This document shows, one piece after another, positions 42,156 to 55,162 of a stretch of DNA of 64,000 nucleotides. Made by a program: the position numbers and the translations under genes. How positions within the stretch are numbered: position 1 is the stretch's first letter; each line of letters opens with the position of its first letter. Under the pieces are notes generated by a model, which ran no database searches, had not been told where the DNA came from, and saw nothing but the letters and a program-made list of their open reading frames with translations. The DNA is from Phenylobacterium sp. (GTDB lineage Bacteria; Pseudomonadota; Alphaproteobacteria; Caulobacterales; Caulobacteraceae), in NCBI GenBank assembly GCA_020401865.1, contig JADCAS010000004.1, forward strand, positions 1 to 64,000. The letters run 5' to 3'.

Positions 42156-45100
42156 ATGAATCATTTCCGTATTGGCGCGCTTCGGGCGGGCCTGATGGCG
42201 TCGGTCGCGTTCTGTGGGGTCGCCTTCGCGTCTTCGGTGTCTGCGCAAACGGCTCCGACCGAGGTCGGAGAACTTGTGGTCACGGGCTCGCGGATCCAGC
42301 GGCCGAACCTGGAGGCCACCCAGCCCCTGCTGGTGATCTCCTCCGAGCGGATCGAGGCCAAGGGGCAGACCAACCTCGCCGAGGCCATCAATGACTCTCC
42401 GTCTTCCGGCGTCCCGATCAACCCGATCGGCGACCAGGGCGGCTTCGGCACCGGCCGGAACTATGTGAACCTGCTGAATCTCGGCACCAACCGGACCCTG
42501 ACCCTGGTGAACGGCCGACGTTTCGTGGGCTCCAACGCGGCCTCCCTGTTCACCGGCACAGGCGCTGGCGGCCAGGTGGACCTGAATGGCATCCCCACAG
42601 GCCTGGTCAACCGGACCGAGCGGGTGTTCGGTACTGGCGGCGCCGTTTATGGCTCGGACGCCATCGGCGGCGTGGTCAACATCATCACCCGGACCCGCTA
42701 TGAGGGCTTTGAGGTCAACGGTCAGTTCGGGATGTCCGAGTACGGCGACGCCGAGGAGTACCGCGCCCGGGTCATCGGCGGGCTGAACTTCCTTGACGAC
42801 CGCCTCAACCTCATGGGCAGCTACGAGTACAACAAGACCGAAGCGCTCGCCTTCACTGACCGATCGGTCACCAACCGGCAGATCGCCTTCGCCAACAATC
42901 CGCTGAACACCGGGCCTGCCGACCTGATCGCGGGCTCCATCCTGATCCAGAACCGGCGGATACCCGAGCTGACCGCCGGAGGCCTACCCGCCCGGACCGG
43001 GGGGACGGCCCTCTCCGGTATCCTGACGATCGCCGATCCCAACAGCCCCGGCGGGCGCATCGCCGCCCAATTCGATCGCGCAGGCAACCTTGTCCCCTTC
43101 CAGACGGGAACCTTCTATCAGACGTCCATCGCCTCGGGCGGAGACGGGCTGAACCTGGCGAAGCTGAGTTCGCTCCGCTCGCCCCTCGACCGGCATGTGG
43201 CCAGTGGCTTCGCAACGTTCGAAGTGACGCCCAAGGTCAGACTGAAGGCCGAAGTCTTCTTCTCGCGGGTCGAGGCTGAGGAACCCTTCAACCAGCCCAT
43301 TTACAACGCCTCGGTTTTCGGCGGTCTTAACGCGGCTCTGCGGATGTCGACCTCAAACCCGTTCCTGTCGGCGCAGGCGAAAGCCGCCATCCTGGCTCAA
43401 CCCACGGCCCTTCCTGCAGATACAGCCTCTCCCGGCGACAGGATCTTCTTCCTCAACCGGGCGTCCTCCGACATCGGGAACAACAAGACAAACGCAGAGG
43501 GCGATCTCTATCGCGGCGTCCTCCTGGCAGAGGGCGACCTGGAGCTTTTCGGACGCGACTTCAACTGGGATGTCTCTGTCAACCGCGGCCAGTCGAAGGG
43601 GTCATTCTCCGCGCCCAACATCGTGCAGGCCAGGTTCCTGCTGGCCATCGACGCGGTCCGGGACTCCACCGGCGCCATCGTCTGCCGTGACGCCGCCGCC
43701 CGGGCGGCGGGCTGCGCACCCCTCAACCTCTTCGGAGAGGGTGCGCCCTCCAAGGCGGCCCTGGATTATGTGGGCGTCCAGTTCCGCAGCGACTATCAGA
43801 TTGACCAGACGGTCTATCAGGCCAACTTCGGCGGCAGCCTGGCGGATCTGCCCGCCGGCGCCCTCGGCTTCAATGTTGGCTACGAGTTCCGCAAGGAAGA
43901 GTCCGACTTCCAACCCAACCAGCCTCAGCGGGACGGTGTCGGCCGCTCAGCAGCAATCGCAGCCCTGTCCGGATCCTTCGACACCACCGAGTACTATGGC
44001 GAACTCTCGGTCCCCGTTTTCGGGGGCGACTTCTCCTTCATCGGCCTTCAGGGGCTCGAAGTGGAAGGGGCCTATCGCTATATCGACAATTCCCAGGCGG
44101 GTGATGACACCTCCTGGAGCTATGGCCTGCGGTGGAAACCCATCAACGACCTGACGATCCGCGGCACCCAGAGCCGGTCCTTCCGGGCCCCGGCGATCAC
44201 CGAGGTCTATCTGCCCAAGTCGACCTCCTTTACGCAGGCGACGGACCCCTGTGACTCCCGGAACATCAATTCCGGACCGAACCCGACGGCGCGGAAGGCG
44301 AACTGCGCCGCCGCCTTCACGGCCCTTGGCCTGCCGGCCACCTACGCCCTGGTCTCGAATATCCAGAGCTTCACAGTCGAGGGCGCCACCTCGGGCAATC
44401 CGGACCTGGAGAACGAGATCGCCGAGCAGTGGACTCTGGGCTTTGTCTACCAGCCCAGCTTCATCCCGAAGCTCGCCCTGACCTTCGACTTCGTCAACGT
44501 CAAGCTGACCAAGGCGATCGTCAACTTCAACCTGACCTCGATCCTCAGCACCTGCTATGACTCCAACGCCTATCCGTCGACGGTCTGCAACCGGTTCCAG
44601 CGCGGCAATGCGGCGTCGGGCGCCCAGGCGGGCCAGATCCTGGGGCGTAACCCGGCGGCGGGTGTCGATGGTCCGCAGTCGGGCTTCGTGAACGCCGGTT
44701 TCACCAACTTCCAGGGCTTTACGGTCGGTCTCGACTGGAACCTCGAACTCGCCACCATCCGCGGCTTCGACCGTTTCGGCGGCGGCGATCCCGGGACGCT
44801 GGACTTCAACCTCGACCTCTTTTCGGTCCGCGAGCAGGAAACCTCGGTCAATGGCTTCGGCACGGACCTGAACCGGGACGTGAACGAGATCGGCAACGCC
44901 GAGTGGCAGTGGAAGCTGGAGTCGGCCTACACCCGCGGGCCGTTCTCGGCGATCTGGACCTTCAACTACATCGGGGAGTCGAAGTTCAACAACGACTTCA
45001 CGATCGAGACCCGGACGCCCCTGACGGTGGACGCCTACATGCGCCACGACCTGGTCTTCTCCTATGACTTCGCCGAGATGATCGGATCGCCCATGGGCCT

Positions 45101-45230
45101 GAAGAACATGCGCGCGCGCCTGGCCATCGAGAACCTGACCGACCAGCCGCCGCCCTTCGGCACGACGGGCCTTGGTACCTATGATGTGCTGGGTCGCTAC
45201 TACAAGCTGGGTGTGACGGCGCGCTTCTGA
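42156..45230 (+). CDS. Large TonB-dependent receptor (1024 aa)
   Basis: Start set at MNHFRIGALRAGL, giving signal peptide MASVAFCGVAFASSVSAQ; a longer frame upstream is non-homologous. TonB box-like VGELVVTGSRIQ, a plug with TNLAEAINDSP, NLLNLGTNRTLTLVNGRRF and AVYGSDAIGGVVNIITR near 165, then a very long barrel with many Asn/aromatic-rich strands ending KLGVTARF. This subtype with GSRIQRPN and long barrels is common in Caulobacterales and Sphingomonadales and often serves oligosaccharides or peptides. Ligand unknown. It is followed by a strong terminator and is probably monocistronic. Confidence 0.94.
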   Translation: MNHFRIGALRAGLMASVAFCGVAFASSVSAQTAPTEVGELVVTGSRIQRPNLEATQPLLVISSERIEAKGQTNLAEAINDSPSSGVPINPIGDQGGFGTGRNYVNLLNLGTNRTLTLVNGRRFVGSNAASLFTGTGAGGQVDLNGIPTGLVNRTERVFGTGGAVYGSDAIGGVVNIITRTRYEGFEVNGQFGMSEYGDAEEYRARVIGGLNFLDDRLNLMGSYEYNKTEALAFTDRSVTNRQIAFANNPLNTGPADLIAGSILIQNRRIPELTAGGLPARTGGTALSGILTIADPNSPGGRIAAQFDRAGNLVPFQTGTFYQTSIASGGDGLNLAKLSSLRSPLDRHVASGFATFEVTPKVRLKAEVFFSRVEAEEPFNQPIYNASVFGGLNAALRMSTSNPFLSAQAKAAILAQPTALPADTASPGDRIFFLNRASSDIGNNKTNAEGDLYRGVLLAEGDLELFGRDFNWDVSVNRGQSKGSFSAPNIVQARFLLAIDAVRDSTGAIVCRDAAARAAGCAPLNLFGEGAPSKAALDYVGVQFRSDYQIDQTVYQANFGGSLADLPAGALGFNVGYEFRKEESDFQPNQPQRDGVGRSAAIAALSGSFDTTEYYGELSVPVFGGDFSFIGLQGLEVEGAYRYIDNSQAGDDTSWSYGLRWKPINDLTIRGTQSRSFRAPAITEVYLPKSTSFTQATDPCDSRNINSGPNPTARKANCAAAFTALGLPATYALVSNIQSFTVEGATSGNPDLENEIAEQWTLGFVYQPSFIPKLALTFDFVNVKLTKAIVNFNLTSILSTCYDSNAYPSTVCNRFQRGNAASGAQAGQILGRNPAAGVDGPQSGFVNAGFTNFQGFTVGLDWNLELATIRGFDRFGGGDPGTLDFNLDLFSVREQETSVNGFGTDLNRDVNEIGNAEWQWKLESAYTRGPFSAIWTFNYIGESKFNNDFTIETRTPLTVDAYMRHDLVFSYDFAEMIGSPMGLKNMRARLAIENLTDQPPPFGTTGLGTYDVLGRYYKLGVTARF

Positions 45231-45254
45231 CGCCACCAGGACCTGGAGACCCTC

Positions 45255-45285
45255 GCCCCGGCCGCCCAGCGGCCGGGGCTTTTTT
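45255..45285 (+). terminator. Strong intrinsic terminator of the large receptor
   Basis: Perfect 11-bp stem GCCCCGGCCGC / GCGGCCGGGGC with a 3-nt loop, followed by six T (45280-45285). It lies 24 bp after the receptor stop. The opposite strand lacks a T run, so it serves the plus strand. Confidence 0.92.
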
Positions 45286-45314
45286 GTGGGACCCTGGGGC
45301 GGGACGCCGGGGGC

Positions 45315-47337
<2,023 letters not shown>

Positions 47338-47390
47338 GAGGCGGGAATCCCGTCCTGTTTCGCTGGGGGGAACCTAGTGGGTGGGCCGGT

Positions 47391-48329
47391 TCAGGAAAAG
47401 CCGGATTCGCGCCGGGGCTTCCGCGACGCCGACAGGGGATGGGCGGTGGCGACCACTTCGGCCAGCCGCTCGCCGGCCACGTGGGTGTAGATCTGGGTGG
47501 TGGCGATGTCGGCGTGGCCGAGCAGGGTCTGCACCACCCGCAGGTCCGCCCCGCCCTCCAGCAGGTGAGTGGCGAAGGCGTGCCGCAGGACGTGGGGGGA
47601 GACCCGCGCCGGGTCGATCCCGGCCTCGACGGCCGCCTCGGACAGGAGCTGGGCGAAGCGCCTTGGCGTCAGCCGCCCGCCCTTCCCGCCCGAGGGAAAG
47701 AGCCAGGGATTGGCGGCGTCGCCCTTGGGCACGGTCGAGGACCTCACCTCCAGCCAGGCCCGCACGGCGGCCCTTGCGGCGTCATTGAGCGGGGCGAGCC
47801 GCTCCTTGCCGCCCTTGCCCCGGATCATGAGGAAGTCCGGGCCGCGGGCCACCTGGGCGAGGGTCAGGCCGGTCAGTTCGGAGACGCGCAGGCCCCCGGC
47901 ATAGGCCAGCTCGATCATGCAGGCCAGGCGCAGACCCCGCACCTCGTCCCGGGCGGTCGCGGCGGCGATGAGGGCGGCAGCCTCCTGGCGGCTCAGCACG
48001 CGGGGCAGGGGCCGGCCCCGCCGGGGCGCCTCCACCCGCCGGGAGGGATCATCGGCTCGCCAGCCCTCCCCCAGGACGAAGCGATAGAACTGCCGAAGCG
48101 CCGCCCGGCGGCGGGAGGCCGTGGCGGGCGAAAGGCCGCGCCGGCCCAGGTCGGCGAAGTAGGCCTCGACGTCCCCGGCTGAAGCACTGGCGAGGGAGAG
48201 GCCGCGTCCTGCGAGGAAACCCGAGGCGTCGGCAAGGTCGCGCTCGTAGGCGCGCAGGGTGTTGGCCGCCGCCGCCCGCTCGACCGACATCATTTCCAGG
48301 AAAGCCTCGGCCCAGCCCTCGCCGCTCAT
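47391..48329 (-). CDS. xerD: Tyrosine recombinase XerD (312 aa)
   Basis: A chromosome-dimer-resolving recombinase acting at dif with XerC. The N-terminal SAM-like domain (FLEMMSVERAAAANTLRAYERDL) and catalytic domain with Arg in AYAGGLRVSELTGL, Lys in RGKGGKERLAPL, His-Arg in VSPHVLRHAFATHLLEGG, His in LLGHADIATTQIYTH and final Tyr are all present. Standard size and neighbours (accA, aroK-aroB) suggest the housekeeping enzyme, not a phage integrase. Confidence 0.93.
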   Translation of the reverse strand: MSGEGWAEAFLEMMSVERAAAANTLRAYERDLADASGFLAGRGLSLASASAGDVEAYFADLGRRGLSPATASRRRAALRQFYRFVLGEGWRADDPSRRVEAPRRGRPLPRVLSRQEAAALIAAATARDEVRGLRLACMIELAYAGGLRVSELTGLTLAQVARGPDFLMIRGKGGKERLAPLNDAARAAVRAWLEVRSSTVPKGDAANPWLFPSGGKGGRLTPRRFAQLLSEAAVEAGIDPARVSPHVLRHAFATHLLEGGADLRVVQTLLGHADIATTQIYTHVAGERLAEVVATAHPLSASRKPRRESGFS

Positions 48330-48364
48330 GATCCTCGGCCGTGGACGCGCGAAAGCCCCACCCT

Positions 48365-48685
48365 CTAGCGGACCGACGCCCGGGTACTGGGCGACGGTGC
48401 GAGCCGCTCGACCTCTCGCTCAAAATCCCGGCGCAGAGCGCTGGCCTCGTCGTCAGGAAGCCAGCGGGTCATCTGCGGAAAGGTCGTGCGCCAGAGACGC
48501 GCTTCGCGGTCTGCCCATGGCAGGGCGTCGGCGCGCTTCAAGGTCTCTAGAAGACCGGTCAGCTTTGCCCGGACCTGCTCGGGTTGGGGCGTTGACGATC
48601 GGGTGGCGGCCGTCATCCGACCTTCACCTGAGCCGAAGAAGCTCAGCTGATCCGCAGGGGCAAGACCTTCGCCCGTTTCAGTCAT
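48365..48685 (-). CDS. Small unknown protein divergent from the restriction enzyme (106 aa)
   Basis: No recognised domain. Acidic first half with LAPADQLSFFGSGEGRM, then a conserved-looking core LLETLKRADALPWADREARLWRTTFPQMTRWLPDDEASALRRDFEREVERL, rich in Trp, Arg and acidic residues and predicted helical. Starts at ATG 34 bases from the start of the ISP-like gene, so they share a promoter region. Similar small proteins with a WxxxxPQMxxWLP core seem to occur in Alphaproteobacteria beside mobile genes. It could be a regulator, an antitoxin or an accessory protein of the enzyme; unverified. Confidence 0.65.
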   Translation of the reverse strand: MTETGEGLAPADQLSFFGSGEGRMTAATRSSTPQPEQVRAKLTGLLETLKRADALPWADREARLWRTTFPQMTRWLPDDEASALRRDFEREVERLAPSPSTRASVR

Positions 48686-48719
48686 TTCGCTCAAGCGACC
48701 CTCTCAGCTCCAACGGCGA

Positions 48720-51700
48720 ATGCACAGCTTGCTGATTCGTGTGCCCTCAGGGAAGAGTGAGCTCCTGCAATCCGTTTTTAGCCAGGTCAATTGCGTGACG
48801 CCACAGGATTCCGCCAAGCTTGCCGAAGCGGTGTCGGCCTTCGGGGCCGCAGCCAAGGCCACGCTGGCGAACCCGACCATCTCCGGGGAGCCGGAAGACC
48901 AGCTCCGCACGCCACTCGTCAACTTCGTGAAGACGATCGCCGGGGTGGCCAGCCCGCTCGGCCCCGAGACCCAGCTTGTCGGGGAAACCCGCCTGTCCGA
49001 CCTTATGATCCGCCCGGACTTCGCCGTCACCCGGAAGGGGGTGCTTATCGGCTTCATCGAGGTGAAGGCGCCGGGCAAAGGCGCTGACCCCACCAGGTTC
49101 AAGGGTCACGACAAACAACAGTGGGACAAGCTGAAGGTCCTGCCCAATCTGATCTACACTGACGGCAACGCCTTCAGCCTCTGGCAGGATGGGGAGCGCG
49201 CAGCCTTCGTCCAGCTGGAAGGCGACGTCACCTCATCCGGCGCCAAGCTTGCCGCGCCGCCCAGGCTCCTGGACCTGTTCACGAGATTTTACTCTTGGAA
49301 GGCGATTGCGCCTCGAAATCCCCGCCAGTTGGCGGAGACTTCAGCCAGGCTCTGCCGCCTCCTTCGCGAGGAGGTCGCGGAGCAACTGCGGAACAAGGCG
49401 CAGAGCCTGACGGCCCTTGCGGAGGATTGGCGCCGGCTCCTCTTCCCGGAGGCTTCGGATGAGGAGTTCGCCGACGGCTACGCGCAGGCCGTGACGTTTG
49501 GACTCTTGATGGCCCGGGCGCGGGGGATTCCGCTTTCGGGCGGGATCGAGCCGGCAGCAAAGAGTCTCAAGCAGTCGAACTCCCTGATTGGCTCCGCCCT
49601 GCGCCTGCTGACGGAGGATGTCGGCGAGACCCACACCCTGGACACCTCGCTGAAGACGCTGACCTCGGTTCTGGACGTGGTGGACTGGGCCAGCCTGAGC
49701 CAGGGGGAGCCCGAGGCCTGGCTCTACTTCTACGAGCTGTTCCTTCAGCAGTACGACACCGCCCTGCGCAAGCGGACCGGGTCCTACTACACCCCGCCGC
49801 AGGTGGTGACCGCCATGGTCCGGATGGTGGACGAGGCCCTGCAGTCGCCGGAGCGGTTCAACCTGCCTTCCGGTTTGGCCTCGCCGGACGTCAGCCTCGC
49901 CGATCCGGCGGTCGGGACCGGGACCTTCCTTCTGGGCGTTCTCCAGCGGATCCGGGCGACGGTCGAGGCCCAGGAGGGCGCCGGTGCGGTCCCGGCGGCC
50001 ATCACGAGCGCCCTATCCCGCCTGATCGGCTTTGAGCTGCAGTTCGGCCCCTTCGCCGTGGCGCAACTTCGGCTGCTGGCCGAGTTGATCGAGATGGTTT
50101 CGCCTCCGGGCGCTGATCCCGAGGTCCTTCAGAAGGCCTTGGGCGCCGAGCTCCGTCTCTACATCACCGACACCCTGGCCGATCCGGACGAGGAAACCGC
50201 CTGGATTCCCAACAGCATGTCGGGGATCGCCGAATCCCGAAAGCAGGCGAACCGGATCAAGCGGCACACGCCCATCACCGTGGTGCTGGGCAATCCGCCC
50301 TACAAGGAAAAGGCCAAGGGCCTGGGCGGCTGGGTCGAGGATCGCGGACCTGACCTGCCGGCGCCGTTGGACGACTGGCAGCCGCCACCCGAATGGGGCG
50401 TCGGCGCGCACACCAAGCATCTTCGCAACCTCTATGTCTATTTCTGGCGATGGGCGGCCTGGAAGGTGTTCGGCGGCGAGTCCTACCGCAGCGGATCAGA
50501 GGCGGACGCGCCGCCGGACTGGACACGCCGCAAGGGCATTGTCTGTTTCATCACCGTGGCCGGGTTCCTGAACGGGCCGGGCTTCCAGAAGATGCGCGCC
50601 AGTCTGCGTCGGGACGCTGACGAAATCTGGGTGATCGACTGCACGCCCGAGGGCCACCAGCCGCCGGTGTCGGGGCGCATCTTCGAAGGCGTCCAGCAGC
50701 CGGTCTGCATTGTGATGGCCGCCCGCCGCGGTGCGCCGGACAAGGACACGCCGGCGCGGGTGAGGTTCCGCGCCCTGCCCGCAGGGGACCGGAAGGCGAA
50801 GTTTGCAGCCCTGGAATCCATCGGATTGGACGATGCGGAATGGCGCGACGGGCCGAAGGACTGGAGGGCGCCCTTCCTGGCCGAGGACCTGAGCGAATGG
50901 GCCGACTATCCCGCCCTGGCGGACCTGTTCGCCTACGACGGATCAGGCGTCATGACGGGCAGAACCTGGGTGATCGCGCCCGACGCGGAGTCGCTGCGCG
51001 CGCGCTGGAAGCGCCTGACGACAGAGCCCGATGCGAAACGGAAGGCCGAGCTGTTCCATCCTCACCTCAGAAACGGCAAACCGGGAGACAAGCACCTTCA
51101 TAGGGAGGTGGCCAGTCCACTTGCAGGACACAAACACCCTCCGCAGGCGGTTGCGGACGATAGCGGTGCTGGGCCAGAGCCTGTGCCCTACGCCTATCGA
51201 TCCTTCGATCGACAGTTTCTGCTTGCGGATGCGCGGCTCATCAATCAGCCAAATCCCACCCTGTGGGCGCGACATTCGGATCGGCAGGTCTACCTGACGG
51301 CTCTGCAGGATCACTTCCCCGGGTCTGGTCCAGCCCTGACCCTCTGCGGCCTCATTCCGGATATGCATCACTACAACGGTCGTGGAGGCCGGGTGTTGCC
51401 TCTCTGGGCGGATGCAGAGGCCTCCCTGCCCAACCTGGCGCCCGGCCTGCTGGTCGCCCTGTCCCTGCACCTGGGCCGGGAGGTGGGGCCTGAGGAGGTC
51501 ATGACCTACATCGCGGCGACGGCGGCCCATCCCGGCTATGTGACGAGGTTCGCCGACTCCCTGCGCCAGCCCGGGCTCAGAATACCCTTCACCGCCGACG
51601 CCGCCCTGTTCGATGAAGCGGTGAAGCTGGGTCGGGAAGTGGTTTGGCTGCACACCTTCGGCGAACGCTTCGCTGAGGGCCGACCCGCAGGTCCGCCCCG

Positions 51701-52136
51701 GGTGCTGCCCGCCGCCGAGGAACCCACCATTCCCGCCGACGGCGCCCTGCCGACCCGCCTGGCCGACATGCCCCATGACCTGGCCTACGATCCCCAGACC
51801 CGCAGGCTGATGATCGGCAACGGGCATGTGGCGAATGTCGCGCCGGAGGTCTGGAACTATGAGGTGTCGGGCAAGCGGGTCCTGACCCAGTGGTGGAGCT
51901 ATCGCCGCCAGGACAGGTCCAAGCCGCCGATGGGCGACAAGCGCCCGCCCTCGCCTCTGGGGGATATCCAGCCGGAGACCTGGCTCCCGCAATACACCTC
52001 GGAGCTCCTCAACGTGCTGCGGGTGCTGACCCGGCTGGTGGCTCTGGAGCCGGCCCAGTCCGACCTCCTGGCCCGGATCGTGGAGGGGCCGACCCTTCCG
52101 GCGGGACTGCTACTGGAAGCCCCAGGAGCGCCCTGA
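48720..52136 (+). CDS. Single-chain type ISP/IIG-like restriction-modification enzyme (1138 aa)
   Basis: Domains in order: an N-terminal PD-(D/E)xK nuclease-like part with Asp100 (IRPDFAVTR), Glu114 and Lys116 (GFIEVKAPGKG) spaced as in Mrr-like enzymes; helical linker (200-330); an N6-adenine methyltransferase with motif I DPAVGTGTFLL near 395 and motif IV NPPY near 525; and a long C-terminal specificity part with RSFDRQFLLADARLINQPNP near 830, typical of type ISP targets. Classical ISP enzymes (about 1500 aa) carry an SF2 helicase between nuclease and methylase; none is visible here. It would cut and methylate DNA alone as phage defence. The start could alternatively lie at a GTG around residue 26. 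Confidence 0.87.
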   Translation: MHSLLIRVPSGKSELLQSVFSQVNCVTPQDSAKLAEAVSAFGAAAKATLANPTISGEPEDQLRTPLVNFVKTIAGVASPLGPETQLVGETRLSDLMIRPDFAVTRKGVLIGFIEVKAPGKGADPTRFKGHDKQQWDKLKVLPNLIYTDGNAFSLWQDGERAAFVQLEGDVTSSGAKLAAPPRLLDLFTRFYSWKAIAPRNPRQLAETSARLCRLLREEVAEQLRNKAQSLTALAEDWRRLLFPEASDEEFADGYAQAVTFGLLMARARGIPLSGGIEPAAKSLKQSNSLIGSALRLLTEDVGETHTLDTSLKTLTSVLDVVDWASLSQGEPEAWLYFYELFLQQYDTALRKRTGSYYTPPQVVTAMVRMVDEALQSPERFNLPSGLASPDVSLADPAVGTGTFLLGVLQRIRATVEAQEGAGAVPAAITSALSRLIGFELQFGPFAVAQLRLLAELIEMVSPPGADPEVLQKALGAELRLYITDTLADPDEETAWIPNSMSGIAESRKQANRIKRHTPITVVLGNPPYKEKAKGLGGWVEDRGPDLPAPLDDWQPPPEWGVGAHTKHLRNLYVYFWRWAAWKVFGGESYRSGSEADAPPDWTRRKGIVCFITVAGFLNGPGFQKMRASLRRDADEIWVIDCTPEGHQPPVSGRIFEGVQQPVCIVMAARRGAPDKDTPARVRFRALPAGDRKAKFAALESIGLDDAEWRDGPKDWRAPFLAEDLSEWADYPALADLFAYDGSGVMTGRTWVIAPDAESLRARWKRLTTEPDAKRKAELFHPHLRNGKPGDKHLHREVASPLAGHKHPPQAVADDSGAGPEPVPYAYRSFDRQFLLADARLINQPNPTLWARHSDRQVYLTALQDHFPGSGPALTLCGLIPDMHHYNGRGGRVLPLWADAEASLPNLAPGLLVALSLHLGREVGPEEVMTYIAATAAHPGYVTRFADSLRQPGLRIPFTADAALFDEAVKLGREVVWLHTFGERFAEGRPAGPPRVLPAAEEPTIPADGALPTRLADMPHDLAYDPQTRRLMIGNGHVANVAPEVWNYEVSGKRVLTQWWSYRRQDRSKPPMGDKRPPSPLGDIQPETWLPQYTSELLNVLRVLTRLVALEPAQSDLLARIVEGPTLPAGLLLEAPGAP

Positions 52137-52212
52137 GGCGGGCCTTCTTGCGCCTCTTCACCGGCTGCAGAGTCGCATGACAGACTGAACTGGTGTAGAA
52201 ACCCCCTCTCCC

Positions 52213-52761
52213 ATGGACCCTTCAGACCCATTGCGCGCCCGGACCATCACCCTCGTGGGGCTGATGGGTTCGGGCAAGTCCAGCGTCGGCAAGCGCCTCG
52301 CCCAGGCCCTCGACCTGCCCTTCCGGGATGCCGACGAGGAGGTCGAGAAGGCCGCCGGGCGGTCCATCCCCGAAATCTTCGAGCAGCTGGGCGAGCCGGC
52401 CTTCCGGGACGGGGAGCGGCGGGTCATCGCCCGCCTCCTGGAGGGACCGCCCATCGTTCTGGCCACCGGCGGCGGCGCCTTCATGAACGCGGAGACCCGC
52501 GACCTGATCAAGGCCCGCTCGGTCTCTGTCTGGCTGAAGACCGATCTGCCCATCCTGGCGCGCCGGGTGGCCCGCAAGGACAACCGGCCCCTGCTGACCG
52601 GCAAGGACCCGATGACGGTGCTGCAGGAACAGGCTGAGGTCCGTTATCCCGCCTATGGCCGGGCCGACATCACGGTGGAGACCGGCGACTCTCCGCACCA
52701 GGTGACGGTTGACCAGGTGGTCCGCGCCCTTACCGACTGGCAGGCCCGCGCCTCGGCATGA
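52213..52761 (+). CDS. aroK: Shikimate kinase (182 aa)
   Basis: Phosphorylates shikimate in aromatic amino acid synthesis. Walker A is [15 protein letters not shown] near residue 17, shikimate-binding [11 protein letters not shown], and [12 protein letters not shown] near 88. NRPLL is the lid. The last codons overlap aroB by four bases (ATGA), a translationally coupled pathway pair. Length and motifs are standard. Confidence 0.97.
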   Translation: MDPSDPLRARTITLVGLMGSGKSSVGKRLAQALDLPFRDADEEVEKAAGRSIPEIFEQLGEPAFRDGERRVIARLLEGPPIVLATGGGAFMNAETRDLIKARSVSVWLKTDLPILARRVARKDNRPLLTGKDPMTVLQEQAEVRYPAYGRADITVETGDSPHQVTVDQVVRALTDWQARASA

Positions 52762-53866
52762 TCCGCACCGTACATGTGGACCTGGGCGAGCGCGCCTATG
52801 ATGTCCTGATCGGTCCGGGCCTGCTGGACGCGGCCGGCGCGCGCCTGCGCCCCCTCGTCCGTCGCGACCGGGTCGCCGTGGTCTCTGACCAGACCGTCTG
52901 GGGCCTGCACGGCGCGCGGCTGACACGGGCCCTCGAAGCGGCCGGCCTGGCCGTCCATCCCGTCGTCCTGCCCCCCGGCGAACAGACCAAGAGCTTCGCC
53001 GGACTGGAGGCGCTCTGCGACGCCCTGCTGGCTCTGGAGCTGGACCGGGGCGACCTGATTGTCGCTTTCGGCGGCGGGGTGATCGGCGATCTCGCCGGCT
53101 TCGCCGCCGCCATCTACAAGCGCGGCGCCGACTTCGTGCAGATCCCCACCACCCTGCTGGCCCAGGTGGACTCCTCGGTGGGCGGCAAAACGGCCATCGA
53201 CACCCCGCGGGGCAAGAACCTGGTCGGCGCCTTCCACCAGCCCCGGCTCGTCCTGGCGGACCTGGACGTGCTGGGCAGCCTGCCCGACCGCGAGATGCGC
53301 GCGGGCTACGCAGAAGTGCTGAAATACGGCCTGCTGGGCGACGCCGCCTTTTTCGCCTGGCTGGAGGCCCACGGCCGCGCCGTCCTGGCGCGGGAGCCGG
53401 AGGCCCTCGCCCGCGCTGTCGAGCGCTCGGTGGAGATGAAGGCGGAGATCGTCATCGCCGACGAGCGCGAGGCCGGGCGCAGGGCCCTGCTGAACCTCGG
53501 CCACACCTTCGCCCACGCTCTCGAGGCCGAGACGGGCTATGGCGAGGCCCTGCTGCATGGCGAAGCCGTGGGCCTCGGCTCGGCCATGGCCTTCCGCTAC
53601 TCCGCCGCTGCGGGGCTTTGCGACGCGCAGGACGCCGCGCGGGCGGTGGAAGCCGTCGCCGCCGCAGGACTGCCCGCCCGGCTCTCCGACCTCGGCGACC
53701 GCCGGTTCGCAGCCGATGACCTCCTGCGTCACATGGCCCAGGACAAGAAGGCCGAAGGCGGGCGCCTGACCTTCATCCTGGCCCGGCGGGCCGGCGAGGC
53801 CTTCGTGGCCCGCGATGTGAACCCCGCCGAGATGCGGGACTTTCTGATCTCTGAGGGAGCCGTCTG

Positions 53867-53867
<1 letters not shown>
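52758..53867 (+). CDS. aroB: 3-dehydroquinate synthase (369 aa)
   Basis: Second step of the shikimate pathway, converting DAHP to dehydroquinate with NAD and Zn. NAD/phosphate motifs [19 protein letters not shown] and [18 protein letters not shown] near 135 are typical, with Zn His in [12 protein letters not shown] near 247 and HGEAVGLG. Overlaps aroK before and touches the CorC gene after (TGATG), so the three are one operon. Confidence 0.97.
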
Positions 53868-55153
<1,286 letters not shown>

Positions 55154-55162
55154 GGCGGCGGC

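Noticed and set aside
47391..48329. XerD as an integrase of a mobile island
   Set aside because: Size, full catalytic set and accA/aroK neighbours match the housekeeping recombinase; no att-like repeat was seen nearby. The adjacent restriction gene is better explained as a separate insertion.
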